Of a stretch of 64,000 bases of DNA, positions 8,405 through 16,955 are shown piece after piece. The stretch spans positions 620,001 to 684,000 of the forward strand of contig NZ_JAJPWV010000003.1 of the NCBI RefSeq assembly GCF_021215455.1. Direction: 5' to 3'. The DNA comes from Mucilaginibacter roseus (GTDB lineage: Bacteria; Bacteroidota; Bacteroidia; Sphingobacteriales; Sphingobacteriaceae). Made by a program: the position numbers and the translations under genes. How positions within the stretch are numbered: the stretch's first letter is position 1; each line of letters starts with the position of its first letter. Below the pieces are notes generated by a model. That model saw nothing but the letters and a program-made list of their open reading frames with translations. It had not been told where the DNA came from and searched no databases.

Positions 8405-9139
8405 TTAAGCTAATTGTACAAAGCCTGATGAATGTGTAATACTTTTAATGGTTTTGGCATACTTATACCGCATTTTTTTAAAATAAGCGGTAAAATCTAC
8501 ACCTCCCGCGTTAAATAATTTGCGGTGTGCCGCCCAAACCGTTAGGATGGTGGCGTAGTAGAATATTTTATAGGCTACCCCACGCCACGCTTTTAAAAAT
8601 ACGGATTTGTTGGCAAATATCATATCCAGCCGCTCAGTTTGAAAGGTGATGTGGTATGCCTCATCAATCAGTATGTCGGTGCAGATCTCTTTTAGCAACG
8701 GGCAGTTGGTGGCGTTCCTTAATGCCTGATAAAATATTTGCGCGGTGCTTTCAACCGTAATAACCGCCAACGTCCACATCTCCATGCTGGTATTGAGGTG
8801 CCTCGCGAAGCGAAAAAGCGAGTCGCCCCAGTTATGTTTGATGCGCGGCAGATCGAGCACATCAAGATACCTCCCCAAGTTATTGTCATGCTTTTGTTCT
8901 TCTTTAATAAATAGTTTAATAGCTTCCAGGTACGCCGGATCATTTGTTTTGCTCGCATAGCGTGTTGCCGCGGCTATAAGTTGTTTGCCTTCGGACGTTT
9001 CGCCAAGCTGCCAGGCCTGTAGCGAAGGCAGTATACGATCTATTTCTTTAAGACTTATTAAGGGGAGCTGCTCCCAGTTAATACGGTGCTGTGTGGCATT
9101 AGCCTTAAAGTGGCCTACCCAGTAGTTACTTGTGTGCAT
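8405..9139 (-). CDS. Ferritin-like (diiron carboxylate) protein
   Basis: A 244-residue mostly helical protein. Candidate metal ligands are spaced as in ferritin-like diiron folds: E80/E81-x-x-H84 (FIKEEQKHDNN), E130 (VITVESTAQIF) and E160-x-x-H163 (ILIDEAYHITF). There is no signal peptide; the C-terminal segment (about 180-205) is hydrophobic. Related Bacteroidota proteins are unannotated, and the reaction is unknown; an oxidase, desaturase-like or iron-handling role is only inferred from the ligand pattern. The gene is followed immediately by the small membrane protein gene. Confidence 0.65.
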   Translation of the reverse strand: MHTSNYWVGHFKANATQHRINWEQLPLISLKEIDRILPSLQAWQLGETSEGKQLIAAATRYASKTNDPAYLEAIKLFIKEEQKHDNNLGRYLDVLDLPRIKHNWGDSLFRFARHLNTSMEMWTLAVITVESTAQIFYQALRNATNCPLLKEICTDILIDEAYHITFQTERLDMIFANKSVFLKAWRGVAYKIFYYATILTVWAAHRKLFNAGGVDFTAYFKKMRYKYAKTIKSITHSSGFVQLA

Positions 9140-9180
9140 GTTTTTATATTGTAGTTAGGATGAGTGATGTTGTTTGTAAA

Positions 9181-9204
9181 GCCCGGCGACTATTGCCGCC
9201 GGGC
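9181..9204 (-). terminator. Terminator-like hairpin after creD
   Basis: Perfect 8-bp GC-rich stem (GCCCGGCG / CGCCGGGC) with an 8-nt loop, 29 nt beyond the creD stop on the minus strand. The following T-stretch is short (TTTAC). Confidence 0.55.
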
Positions 9205-9232
9205 GGGGTGATAGGGTTAGGTTGAGATATGT

Positions 9233-10576
9233 TTACTGGTTATCCCAATTTATTTTGCGCGAAAAGTACATGAGTATAGCGATGATGGCAAATAAGGTTA
9301 CACTGCCAACCAATAGGGCAAGGTCTTCCAGTTGGATGATGACAAAAACAAACACATAAAACACGGCGAGTATAAAAGTTAGTAAACCTGCTACTTTCCT
9401 GTTTTTTAATAATGATGCTATAAACCAGGATATCAACCCTACTGTAGCTACTGCCGCTATCGCATATGAGATATTGAAGCCTACTTGCTCGGCAAATGAT
9501 AGCAGCAGTATATAAAATACTACCATAGCCGCCCCGACCAACAAGTAATTAAAGGTGTGGATGACTGTCCGGGTAATAATTTCGGTAAGAAATAGGGCTA
9601 CAAAAGTTAACAGTATAATCAGGATAGCATACTTACTGGTACGCATGGTTTTTTGATAATCATCAACCGGGATAATCATTTTTACACCGAATGATGACTT
9701 GCTTACTTTTAGTTTGTTGGCAAATACATTATCAACGTTTATCCATTGCTGCGGAAAGGTTTGGCCCAGATTTAGGGTATGCCAGCTAGCCGTAAAACCA
9801 CTGGTATCAACATTGCGACTATCCGCAGCAACCGAACCATCAAAAGACGGCGAGTTCCAGTTACCGGATATACGGGCTGTAGTCGCTTTTCCTAACGGTA
9901 GAAATTGAAGTTCGTTACTGCCTTTTATCTGCAGGTTGTAATTGAACTTTCCGCTCTTTTCTAATAATTCGGTTGCATTGAAAGCGGCCTGCATAGTGTT
10001 TTCAAAAAGGGTATCGTTAAAAGCGGGGCGGGCCGTTATTTTTTGAGCATTGATATTAATCTCGGGGAGGCTTTTTAAGCCCTTAGTGTCACTAAGCCCA
10101 AACAGTAAGTAAGCTCGCTCGGGCAATAGCTGCGCCGGCGATATCTGCATGCCGGTAAGGTCAATTTTTCCAAAATCGCCGTTTACATTTACGTCAGCAT
10201 TATATACGGCAGCATAAAATATGCCTTTGTGTAGTTTTTGTGATTTGGTATCTGCCTTATAGTTCAGGTGTTCAGGCAGTATATACAGCTTACCAATGGT
10301 TTCGCGTACGTTCACCTGTTTAAAGGTATCTACATATTTTTCGTACGAACGGTAAGGAATAACCAATACCGGCCCGTTAATGAGTTGGCTGCCCGACCAT
10401 TGGTTTGATATTTCATCCAAAACCTGCTGGTTGCGGTTCTGTCGTTCTTCAATAAGGTTTTGTACAAAGATTGACGGGATAAGCAGCACCAGCGTAAGTA
10501 CACCCAAAATAACTGCCTTGATAGTGCTGGATAATTTTTGCCATACCGGCATAAATGATTGATTTTCTGAGTTCAT
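9233..10576 (-). CDS. creD: Inner membrane protein CreD
   Basis: A 447-residue CreD/Cet family protein. One N-terminal membrane helix (about 14-34, VILGVLTLVLLIPSIFV) is followed by a family-typical LIEERQNRNQQVLDEI segment and a large periplasmic domain (about 40-310), then four to five C-terminal helices (about 325-440). CreD is linked to envelope integrity and colicin tolerance in enterobacteria; the molecular action is not known. It follows the winged-helix gene by 51 nt, and that gap contains a copy of a 23-nt motif also found before the first gene of the unit, so repression by that regulator is likely. Confidence 0.88.
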   Translation of the reverse strand: MNSENQSFMPVWQKLSSTIKAVILGVLTLVLLIPSIFVQNLIEERQNRNQQVLDEISNQWSGSQLINGPVLVIPYRSYEKYVDTFKQVNVRETIGKLYILPEHLNYKADTKSQKLHKGIFYAAVYNADVNVNGDFGKIDLTGMQISPAQLLPERAYLLFGLSDTKGLKSLPEININAQKITARPAFNDTLFENTMQAAFNATELLEKSGKFNYNLQIKGSNELQFLPLGKATTARISGNWNSPSFDGSVAADSRNVDTSGFTASWHTLNLGQTFPQQWINVDNVFANKLKVSKSSFGVKMIIPVDDYQKTMRTSKYAILIILLTFVALFLTEIITRTVIHTFNYLLVGAAMVVFYILLLSFAEQVGFNISYAIAAVATVGLISWFIASLLKNRKVAGLLTFILAVFYVFVFVIIQLEDLALLVGSVTLFAIIAILMYFSRKINWDNQ

Positions 10577-10589
10577 GATATTTTAATTA

Positions 10590-10612
10590 AAAGTACTTTT
10601 TATTTCAAAGTA
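10590..10612. promoter_or_regulatory. Candidate operator, copy 1 (before creD)
   Basis: The site reads AAAGTACTTT-N6-CAAAGTA on the plus strand and matches the copy at 11574-11596 with only two substitutions, both in the central N6. AAAGTACTTT is self-complementary. On the minus strand the TACTTTG part overlaps a -7-like element, 13 nt before the creD start. Confidence 0.6.
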
Positions 10613-10627
10613 TATACACAAAAAAAA

Positions 10628-10939
10628 TTACATCCCTTTTTGCAACCTGATCAACTGTTCAAGCGCGTTTAAATGTTGCTCAAATGCTTGTTTTCCTTTT
10701 TTGGTAGCTTCATAATTTGTGTTTGGCTTTCGGCCAACAAAGGTTTTGTTCACTAATATATATTCGTCCTTCTCCAAAGCTTTAAGGTGCGATGCCAGAT
10801 TACCGTCCGTAATGCCCAACAGCTCTTTAAGCGAGTTGAAGTCATAACGTTCGTTAGCCATCAACACACTCATTATCTGCAGCCTTACGCGGTTCTCAAA
10901 AGCCTTATCAAGTTTCTCGAAAGGATTATTACCCGTCAT
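10628..10939 (-). CDS. Winged-helix transcriptional regulator (ArsR/PadR-like)
   Basis: A 103-residue single-domain DNA-binding protein. Residues about 17-45 (NRVRLQIMSVLMANERYDFNSLKELL) and ITDGNLASHLKALEKDEYI form the helix-turn-helix; KTFVGRKPNTNYEATKKG is the beta-wing and is typical of the 'transcriptional regulator' family next to CreD in Bacteroidota. Its start overlaps the 3' end of the upstream membrane-protein gene by 11 nt, so the two are translationally coupled. It probably binds the AAAGTACTTT-type sites at 10590 and 11574. Confidence 0.85.
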   Translation of the reverse strand: MTGNNPFEKLDKAFENRVRLQIMSVLMANERYDFNSLKELLGITDGNLASHLKALEKDEYILVNKTFVGRKPNTNYEATKKGKQAFEQHLNALEQLIRLQKGM

Positions 10940-11570
10940 ACTTAAAATACATTATGCTACCGTAAATAATATGCAGCACGCCAAAACCTATCGCCCAAAA
11001 CAATAAACCATATCCTGGCAGCAGGGCAGCAATCAAACCAAGGCTAATTTCCAGCAAACCCAGGTATTTTACGTCGCCAAAAGTATAATTACTTGCGCTA
11101 ACTAAGGCCAGGCCGTAAAAAATTAGTGTGGCCGGGGCTATAAAACCTATGAAACCTCTGCTGAGTAATATTAAACAAAAAAACCCGCCGGCAACAAGCG
11201 GTATCGCTAAATGGATTAGCAAATTTCTGCTGGTTTTACCCCACGCTTTTTGCCCTTTACGCTTTGCCTTACGTTTAGTTAAATAAGCACCTGTTAATAA
11301 AGATGAGGCCAAAACCAGCATGGCTATGATAAATAAGGGCCTGATTACTGACCCTGCTTCATCTGCAAAATACCCTGCAACAGGGGAGTCAGATTGGTAA
11401 TAACCAACTTGGTTAGTATACGCAATGTAATAATAAGCGAGTGCCGCCCCTATCAAAGCATACACTCCCGCCATTACACCTGACAGGCCGCTTAGCGATA
11501 TAAATTTCGATGATCGCTCCATTAAACTACGTATGGAGCTCAACTCATCATGCAATTCCTTTTCTTCCAC
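10929..11570 (-). CDS. Multi-pass membrane protein of the creD unit
   Basis: A 213-residue membrane protein with about six hydrophobic segments (first about 28-50; others around 78-98, 112-135, 139-158, 165-185, 188-205). The N-terminal 20 residues are acidic and soluble. The frame begins with GTG at 11570; the next ATG is at 11522 (MERSSKF), and either could be used. The operator copy at 11574 ends three bases before the GTG, which is a mild argument for the later start. First gene of the three-gene unit that ends with creD. Function unknown. Confidence 0.75.
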   Translation of the reverse strand: MEEKELHDELSSIRSLMERSSKFISLSGLSGVMAGVYALIGAALAYYYIAYTNQVGYYQSDSPVAGYFADEAGSVIRPLFIIAMLVLASSLLTGAYLTKRKAKRKGQKAWGKTSRNLLIHLAIPLVAGGFFCLILLSRGFIGFIAPATLIFYGLALVSASNYTFGDVKYLGLLEISLGLIAALLPGYGLLFWAIGFGVLHIIYGSIMYFKYDG

Positions 11571-11573
11571 TGG

Positions 11574-11596
11574 AAAGTACTTTTATTTTCAAAGTA
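11574..11596. promoter_or_regulatory. Candidate operator, copy 2 (before first gene of creD unit)
   Basis: AAAGTACTTT-N6-CAAAGTA, 21 of 23 bases identical to the copy before creD. On the minus strand it contains TTACTTTG, one base from the -7 consensus TAnnTTTG, so a bound protein would block the promoter. Confidence 0.6.
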
Positions 11597-11638
11597 AATG
11601 ATTAATTATCTATCGTGCAAATTTTTTGAAAAAAAATA

Positions 11639-11659
11639 AGAGCCCCGTTATGAGGCTCT
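11639..11659 (-). terminator. Terminator of the trehalose gene
   Basis: Stem AGAGCC/GGCTCT with a 9-nt loop, followed on the minus strand by TTATTTTTTTTC. It starts 8 nt after the otsAB stop. Confidence 0.7.
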
Positions 11660-11666
11660 ATCGCAG

Positions 11667-13865
11667 TTATTTATCAGCAGTTATGGTTACGGGCTGCACC
11701 AGGCTATGCAGCAGGTGCCTAACCTCGTGGTGATTACGCAGGTAGAACCGAGCGGCGGAGATATTGCTGCCCACCTTCACCGTAAGCGAATTATCAGGCA
11801 GGGCCTTAAAAATATCCTCATCGGTATGGTCATCGCCAAGTGCCATTATAAAGTCGTAGTCCTTATTGTGCAGCATGGCTGATGTTGCTTTACCCTTGTT
11901 AATTTCCATGTTTTTTATTTCAACCACCTTGTTGCCGGGCAGCAATTGCAGGCCTCGGTCATTAATCAGGTAGCGCAGGTTGTTCATCAACTCGTTGGTG
12001 CGGAGTTCGCCCAAGCCTTTCTCCACCTTGCGGTAATGCCATACCAGCGAGTAGTTTTTTTCTTCGATAAAAGCGCCCGGCGTACGGTCAACATACATTT
12101 CAAGCAGCGGGTATACATCCTGTTTCCATTGATCGTTAAGGCCGGGTATGCTTTCCCACTCGCCGTTTTTCTTCATCCAGGCGCCGTGTTCGGCAATCAG
12201 GGTAAGTTTAGTATGGCCAAACCACTCTTCCAGGCAATCATAACCCCGGCCACTCACCAGTACTATTTGATTGGCAGGGTCGGCGTTCAGGTCGTCAAGC
12301 AGGGCATAAAGTTCTTCATCCGGTTTGGCTGCGTTAATATCTGATTTAAAGCCTACCAGCGTTCCGTCATAATCCAGGAATATTACACGGTTTTGCGTTT
12401 TACTATATATCTTTTTAATAGCCTGCTCGGTAACATCGGTAATATGGCGCGAGCGCATGGATTGCTGCATCTGTTTTACCTCCCGAATGCGCTCCATAAA
12501 TATGCGCACCCAATGCTTAATGTTAAATTTTGATACTACCTGGCGCATCAGTTTCATGCGGCGGCGCTGTTCAAACACCGGCATACTGAGCGCTTTTACC
12601 ATAGCCTTAGCCATGGAATTAATGTTGCTCGGGTTTACAATTATGGCATCAATCAACTCTTTGGATGCCCCGGCCATTTCGCTTAATATCAATACGCCGG
12701 TTTCCTGTGTGCGGCTGGCAACGTACTCTTTGCTTACCAGGTTCATGCCATCACGCATGGGCGTTACCAGGCATATATCAGCCGTATGGTATAGTGCTGA
12801 TAGCGTTTCGATCGGGAACGCACGGTAAAAATAATTTATCGGGCTCCATTCTATGGTGCGGTGCCGCGCATTAATATCACCTACCTTACGGTCAATATTT
12901 TCCTTAAGCTCCTTGTATTGCGGTACATTATCTCGTGAAGGCACCACAATCATGTGCAATACAACTTTCTCCCGATACTCAGGATGCGCTTCGAGCAACA
13001 TTTCAAAGGCTTGCAAACGTTGTAATATGCCTTTGCTGTAGTCGAGCCTGTCAATACACAGGATCAATTTTTTATCCTTAAACGTCTCTTTTAAATGCTC
13101 TGCTTCTTGCTTTACGCGGTCAGTTGTGGTTAATGCGGCATATTTTTCATCGTCAATACCCATCGGGAACGATTCCACCACCACCGGGCGGTCATCAACC
13201 GTAATTACGTTTGATGTTGAATTGTAGGGCAACAGTCGGGTTGCCGCGGTTATAAAGTGGCTGGCATCATCAAAAGTGTGAAAGCCCACCAGGTCGGCAC
13301 CCAGCATACCTTCAATCAGTTCATTTCGCCATGGTATCAGGCGGAACATCTCGAAAGACGGGAACGGAATATGCAAAAAGAAACCTATAGACACGTCCGG
13401 CTGTTCAGCACGTATCAGGCCTGGCAGTAACAGCAGTTGATAATCGTGTATCCAAATGGTATCGCCGGGCTCGGCAATCTGCATTACGGCGGCCATAAAC
13501 TTTTTATTTACGGCGCTGTAATATTCCCAGTTGCTTTGTTTGTAGTTTGAATAAGTTGATGCGTAATAGTGAAAAATCGGCCAAAGTATCTCATTTGAAA
13601 AACCTTCGTAATAGCCTGATATTTCATCCGCGCTCAAAAATACCGGCACTAGGCTCTTTTCGGCAAGTTTTTGCTTCACTTGTTCCTGCTGGGCTTCGTC
13701 GGTTACTTCAATGCCGGGCCAACCCAGCCAAACGTTATCTCCCGACCGGTAAACAGAGCCTAACCCGGTGGCCAGGCCACCCTCGCTTGTTACAATATTA
13801 AAGCCGCCATCATCCTCATATATCTTTACAGGCAGCCTGTTTGAAACAATGATTGTTTTACTCAT
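11667..13865 (-). CDS. Fused trehalose-6-phosphate synthase/phosphatase
   Basis: A 732-residue two-domain enzyme. Residues 1 to about 470 are a GT20 glycosyltransferase (OtsA type), seen in SNRLPVKI, WIHDYQLLLLPGLIR, GFFLHIPFPSFEMFR and LVTPMRDGMNLVSKEYVA; it makes trehalose-6-phosphate from UDP-glucose and glucose-6-phosphate. Residues about 490-732 are a HAD phosphatase (OtsB type) with the DxDGT nucleophile motif in VIFLDYDGTLVGF and the C-terminal metal-binding GDDHTDEDIF; it releases trehalose. The fusion is common in Bacteroidota. It has its own terminator and a divergent mechanosensitive channel upstream, both fitting an osmotic-stress theme. Confidence 0.93.
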   Translation of the reverse strand: MSKTIIVSNRLPVKIYEDDGGFNIVTSEGGLATGLGSVYRSGDNVWLGWPGIEVTDEAQQEQVKQKLAEKSLVPVFLSADEISGYYEGFSNEILWPIFHYYASTYSNYKQSNWEYYSAVNKKFMAAVMQIAEPGDTIWIHDYQLLLLPGLIRAEQPDVSIGFFLHIPFPSFEMFRLIPWRNELIEGMLGADLVGFHTFDDASHFITAATRLLPYNSTSNVITVDDRPVVVESFPMGIDDEKYAALTTTDRVKQEAEHLKETFKDKKLILCIDRLDYSKGILQRLQAFEMLLEAHPEYREKVVLHMIVVPSRDNVPQYKELKENIDRKVGDINARHRTIEWSPINYFYRAFPIETLSALYHTADICLVTPMRDGMNLVSKEYVASRTQETGVLILSEMAGASKELIDAIIVNPSNINSMAKAMVKALSMPVFEQRRRMKLMRQVVSKFNIKHWVRIFMERIREVKQMQQSMRSRHITDVTEQAIKKIYSKTQNRVIFLDYDGTLVGFKSDINAAKPDEELYALLDDLNADPANQIVLVSGRGYDCLEEWFGHTKLTLIAEHGAWMKKNGEWESIPGLNDQWKQDVYPLLEMYVDRTPGAFIEEKNYSLVWHYRKVEKGLGELRTNELMNNLRYLINDRGLQLLPGNKVVEIKNMEINKGKATSAMLHNKDYDFIMALGDDHTDEDIFKALPDNSLTVKVGSNISAARFYLRNHHEVRHLLHSLVQPVTITADK

Positions 13866-13977
13866 AAGTAGTATGTTTTAACGTGCAAAAGCCATAAAAT
13901 AGCCTTTTTTAGCCACATTTAAAAATGTAACTAACAATTAAACCGTTGTTGAGTTATACACTACTAAAGGAAAAAGT

Positions 13978-15084
13978 ATGAAAGAAGTTTTAGAAAATTG
14001 GTCTGATAACATGCCGTCGTGGCTATGGAATATACTGATAACTATTACGGCGGTGATTATCGGCCTTATTATAAAGCTGATTATAAAATCGATACTTAAC
14101 TTTTATAAAAACCGCAACGATTATTCGCTTTTCCGGAGCATTATTGTGCATACCGGCAGGCCCATGAACCACTTTGTGCCGTTGCTGGTGCTCAACCTGA
14201 TGCTGCCATTGATGGATATGCAAAAGCGTTTTTACATACCGTTTAGCCGCTTTGTGGAGATATCGCTTATTATTTCATTTGCGGTACTGCTGGTTAGCTC
14301 CATCAAGGTTTTTGAGGATTACATGTATCATGTGTACGATTTAAACAAAGAGGATAACCTGAAAGAGCGCAAAATACGTACGCAGTTACAATTTATAAGG
14401 CGAATACTGGTAACATTTATAGTACTGATAGCCGTTGCGGTGGTATTGTTAAGCTTTGATAACGTACGTAAAATTGGTGCCGGTTTACTTACCGGTGTCG
14501 GCATTGGCGGTATTATTATAGGTTTCGCAGCCCAAAAATCTTTAGCTAATTTTTTGGCCGGATTTCAGATAGCGTTTACGCAACCGATAAGGATTGATGA
14601 CGTGCTGGTTGTAGAGGGCGAATGGGGCCGTGTAGAGGATATTACCCTGACTTACGTTGTGTTAAACATCTGGGATCAGCGCAGGCTGATTTTACCGATT
14701 AACTATTTTATTGAAAAGCCCTTTCAAAACTGGACGCGTACCACATCGCAAATTTTAGGCACTGTTTTTTTATATCTCGATTACAATACCCCTGTTGATG
14801 CCATCCGTGCAGAGTTCGATAGGCTGCTTGATAATACTAACCTTTGGGATAAACGGGTTAAAGTAATACAGGTTACTGACGCCAAGGAACGAACCATCGA
14901 GATTCGCGCGTTAATGAGCGCGCGCAATTCATCGCAGGCGTTTGATTTACGCTGCTACATCCGCGAAAACCTGATCAACTTTTTAAGAGACAATTACCCC
15001 GAAAGCCTGCCATTGCAACGGGTGCTGCTTACTCATGATGAAAAATTCAAGCAGGATAAGGATGCGTCCGCTTTACCGGCTTAA
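13978..15084 (+). CDS. MscS-family mechanosensitive channel
   Basis: A 368-residue channel protein with four to five N-terminal membrane helices (first about 16-38; a pore helix around 160-195) and a C-terminal cytosolic beta domain. The MscS signature is clear at about residues 180-225: GIIIGFAAQKSLANFLAGFQ followed by QPIRIDDVLVV and EWGRVEDITL. It releases small solutes during hypo-osmotic shock. It is divergent from otsAB, and its last 4 bases overlap the convergent MFS gene (stops at 15084 and 15081). Confidence 0.92.
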   Translation: MKEVLENWSDNMPSWLWNILITITAVIIGLIIKLIIKSILNFYKNRNDYSLFRSIIVHTGRPMNHFVPLLVLNLMLPLMDMQKRFYIPFSRFVEISLIISFAVLLVSSIKVFEDYMYHVYDLNKEDNLKERKIRTQLQFIRRILVTFIVLIAVAVVLLSFDNVRKIGAGLLTGVGIGGIIIGFAAQKSLANFLAGFQIAFTQPIRIDDVLVVEGEWGRVEDITLTYVVLNIWDQRRLILPINYFIEKPFQNWTRTTSQILGTVFLYLDYNTPVDAIRAEFDRLLDNTNLWDKRVKVIQVTDAKERTIEIRALMSARNSSQAFDLRCYIRENLINFLRDNYPESLPLQRVLLTHDEKFKQDKDASALPA

Positions 15085-16346
15085 GTATTTAGCGCTTGCT
15101 GCATTTTAACAGGCGGCGCCAATTGCTGCGCGTTTTTATCTGTCTTTTGCTTACGTAAAAAGTATAAGTGAATTCCGCCTATAAGCAGGGCGGCTATCCC
15201 CTCGGCAAGCAGGGTGTTTTGCGCGTTAATATATTGTGATACCGTACCAATAAGCAAACCGCCTATCGGCTGCAAACCGAATAAAACCATGGCGTAAAAA
15301 CTGATCACTCGTCCACGCATATCCGGGCTAACCGTAGTTTGTATAACCGTATTACTGATGGTAACCTGAGACATCATACCGAAACCGCTGATCATGGCAA
15401 ACACCAGCGCAACCGGGTAAATTTCTTCATGCGAGAAAAGCGCAAGGCCCGTACCCAATACCAGTGTATTAATGGCCAGTATCAGCTTTAAATTGCTGCC
15501 TGGTTTTAATGATGCCAGGAAGATGGCCCCGGCAAAAGCTCCCAATCCGATAACGCTATCAATAACCCCAAAAGTTGATGCTGTGCCCTTAAAAATATCG
15601 CGCGCGTAAACCGGTATCAGCGTAGCAAAAGGCAGCACCAGTACACTCATTAGGCAAAGCATCAGTAGTATAAAACCTATAGATGGTGTGTTTTTAATAT
15701 AAGTAAAGCCTTCTTTCAAATCGGCTACAACATCTTTATTATGCGGCTTGGCCTCGTATTTAGGTAATCGCATTGCTAATAAGGAACCAATCACCGCTAT
15801 AAAGCTCAGAGTATTCAGGCCAAAACAAGCATCCTCGCCCAGCTTTTCTATCAGCAAACCTGCAATACCAGGCCCTATCAACCGCGACAGGTTGACCATG
15901 GATGAATTAAGCGCCAAAGCATTAGGCAGGTGTTCCTTATTGTCAATCATCTCATAAACCAGCGACTGCCGGGCTGGTACGTCAAACGCATTGATAACGC
16001 CCAAAACCACGCTTAATGAGATGATTTGCCAAACTTCGTATTGTTTAAAGTAAACCAGTAAGGTAAGCAGCAGTGCCTGTATCATTGAGGCGATCTGCGT
16101 AATAAGCAATACCTTATAACGGTCATACCTATCGGCTACAACGCCGCCTAAAAAAGAAAGTATAAATGAGGGAAATAAGCTGGCGAACATGGTTACACCC
16201 AGCATAAATTCAGAATGTGTTAAGGCGTATACTACCCAGCTTACAGCAGTTTTTTGCATCCAGGTGCCAATCAGCGAAAACGATTGGCCAAAAAAGAAAA
16301 GCCTGTAGTTGCGGCTTTTAAACGCGTTGAAAGTACTAATGTTCAT
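15081..16346 (-). CDS. MFS transporter (EntS/DUF894-like exporter)
   Basis: A 421-residue transporter with about 12 membrane helices. The N-terminal signature FGQSFSLIGTWMQKTAVSWVVYALTHS and the loop GGVVADRYDRYKVL match the MFS_3/EntS branch, which exports siderophores or drugs. It lies 33 nt downstream of a MarR regulator on the same strand, the usual layout of a ligand-inducible efflux pair. Substrate unknown. The 3' end overlaps the MscS gene by 4 nt. Confidence 0.88.
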   Translation of the reverse strand: MNISTFNAFKSRNYRLFFFGQSFSLIGTWMQKTAVSWVVYALTHSEFMLGVTMFASLFPSFILSFLGGVVADRYDRYKVLLITQIASMIQALLLTLLVYFKQYEVWQIISLSVVLGVINAFDVPARQSLVYEMIDNKEHLPNALALNSSMVNLSRLIGPGIAGLLIEKLGEDACFGLNTLSFIAVIGSLLAMRLPKYEAKPHNKDVVADLKEGFTYIKNTPSIGFILLMLCLMSVLVLPFATLIPVYARDIFKGTASTFGVIDSVIGLGAFAGAIFLASLKPGSNLKLILAINTLVLGTGLALFSHEEIYPVALVFAMISGFGMMSQVTISNTVIQTTVSPDMRGRVISFYAMVLFGLQPIGGLLIGTVSQYINAQNTLLAEGIAALLIGGIHLYFLRKQKTDKNAQQLAPPVKMQQALNT

Positions 16347-16379
16347 CTAATTTCCGTCCCCTCTTTGTTTATTTGATAA

Positions 16380-16814
16380 TTATTCGTGTTCGATAATCTT
16401 TTTAAGCAAGCTTAAGGCATTGTTCAAGGATGCGCGGTCTTCAGTTGTGCACAAATCACTTATGGCGGTATACAGCCACTCCTCCCGCTCGTTACGTACC
16501 CGATACAGCACTTCGCGACCAGCGTCAGATAAGGAAATGATTACCTTACGCTTGTCCGTTTTTGATGGCTCGCGGTTAATGTAACCCAACTCAAGCAGGT
16601 GGTTCAATATCTGCGACATGGATTGCGTCGTGATCTTCTCCATGGAGGCCAACTCGCTGGGCAGCAACTGCCCATGCTGATCGAGCAGGGCAATGGTTGA
16701 ACGCTCAGTTAACGAAAGCTTTTCGCCGGTTAATGATTGCTTGCGCAGCTTTTTTACCAATCGGGTAGTTGTTTCGCGCAGTTGCGCTGCCAGTTGCCTT
16801 GTATTCTTGTCCAT
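16380..16814 (-). CDS. MarR family transcriptional regulator
   Basis: A 144-residue winged-helix protein. The central helix-turn-helix (about 50-100) includes ELASMEKITTQSMSQILNHLLELGYINREPSKTDKRKVIISL, with the DKR wing typical of MarR. N- and C-terminal helices would form the dimer interface. It precedes an MFS exporter, which it most likely represses together with itself. A perfect inverted repeat (16832-16850) overlapping its promoter is the probable operator. Confidence 0.9.
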   Translation of the reverse strand: MDKNTRQLAAQLRETTTRLVKKLRKQSLTGEKLSLTERSTIALLDQHGQLLPSELASMEKITTQSMSQILNHLLELGYINREPSKTDKRKVIISLSDAGREVLYRVRNEREEWLYTAISDLCTTEDRASLNNALSLLKKIIEHE

Positions 16815-16831
16815 TTAATTATAAGCTTAAC

Positions 16832-16850
16832 TTGTAAGTTTACCTTACAA
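16832..16850. promoter_or_regulatory. Candidate MarR operator
   Basis: Perfect inverted repeat TTGTAAG-TTTAC-CTTACAA, 17 nt upstream of the marR-like start. It overlaps the TAATTTTG promoter element by three bases, the expected position for autorepression. Confidence 0.6.
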
Positions 16851-16855
16851 AATTA
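16848..16855 (-). promoter_or_regulatory. Candidate -7 element of the MarR-MFS operon
   Basis: TAATTTTG on the minus strand fits TAnnTTTG and lies 33 nt before the start codon. Confidence 0.45.
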
Positions 16856-16955
16856 CACATGCGCTGCTAAACATTTGTCATTTACATTTCATAACACATC
16901 ACAAAAAATTATGCCAGCGGGACGGGGCAATTACATTAAATAGTAATTTAGTTGG

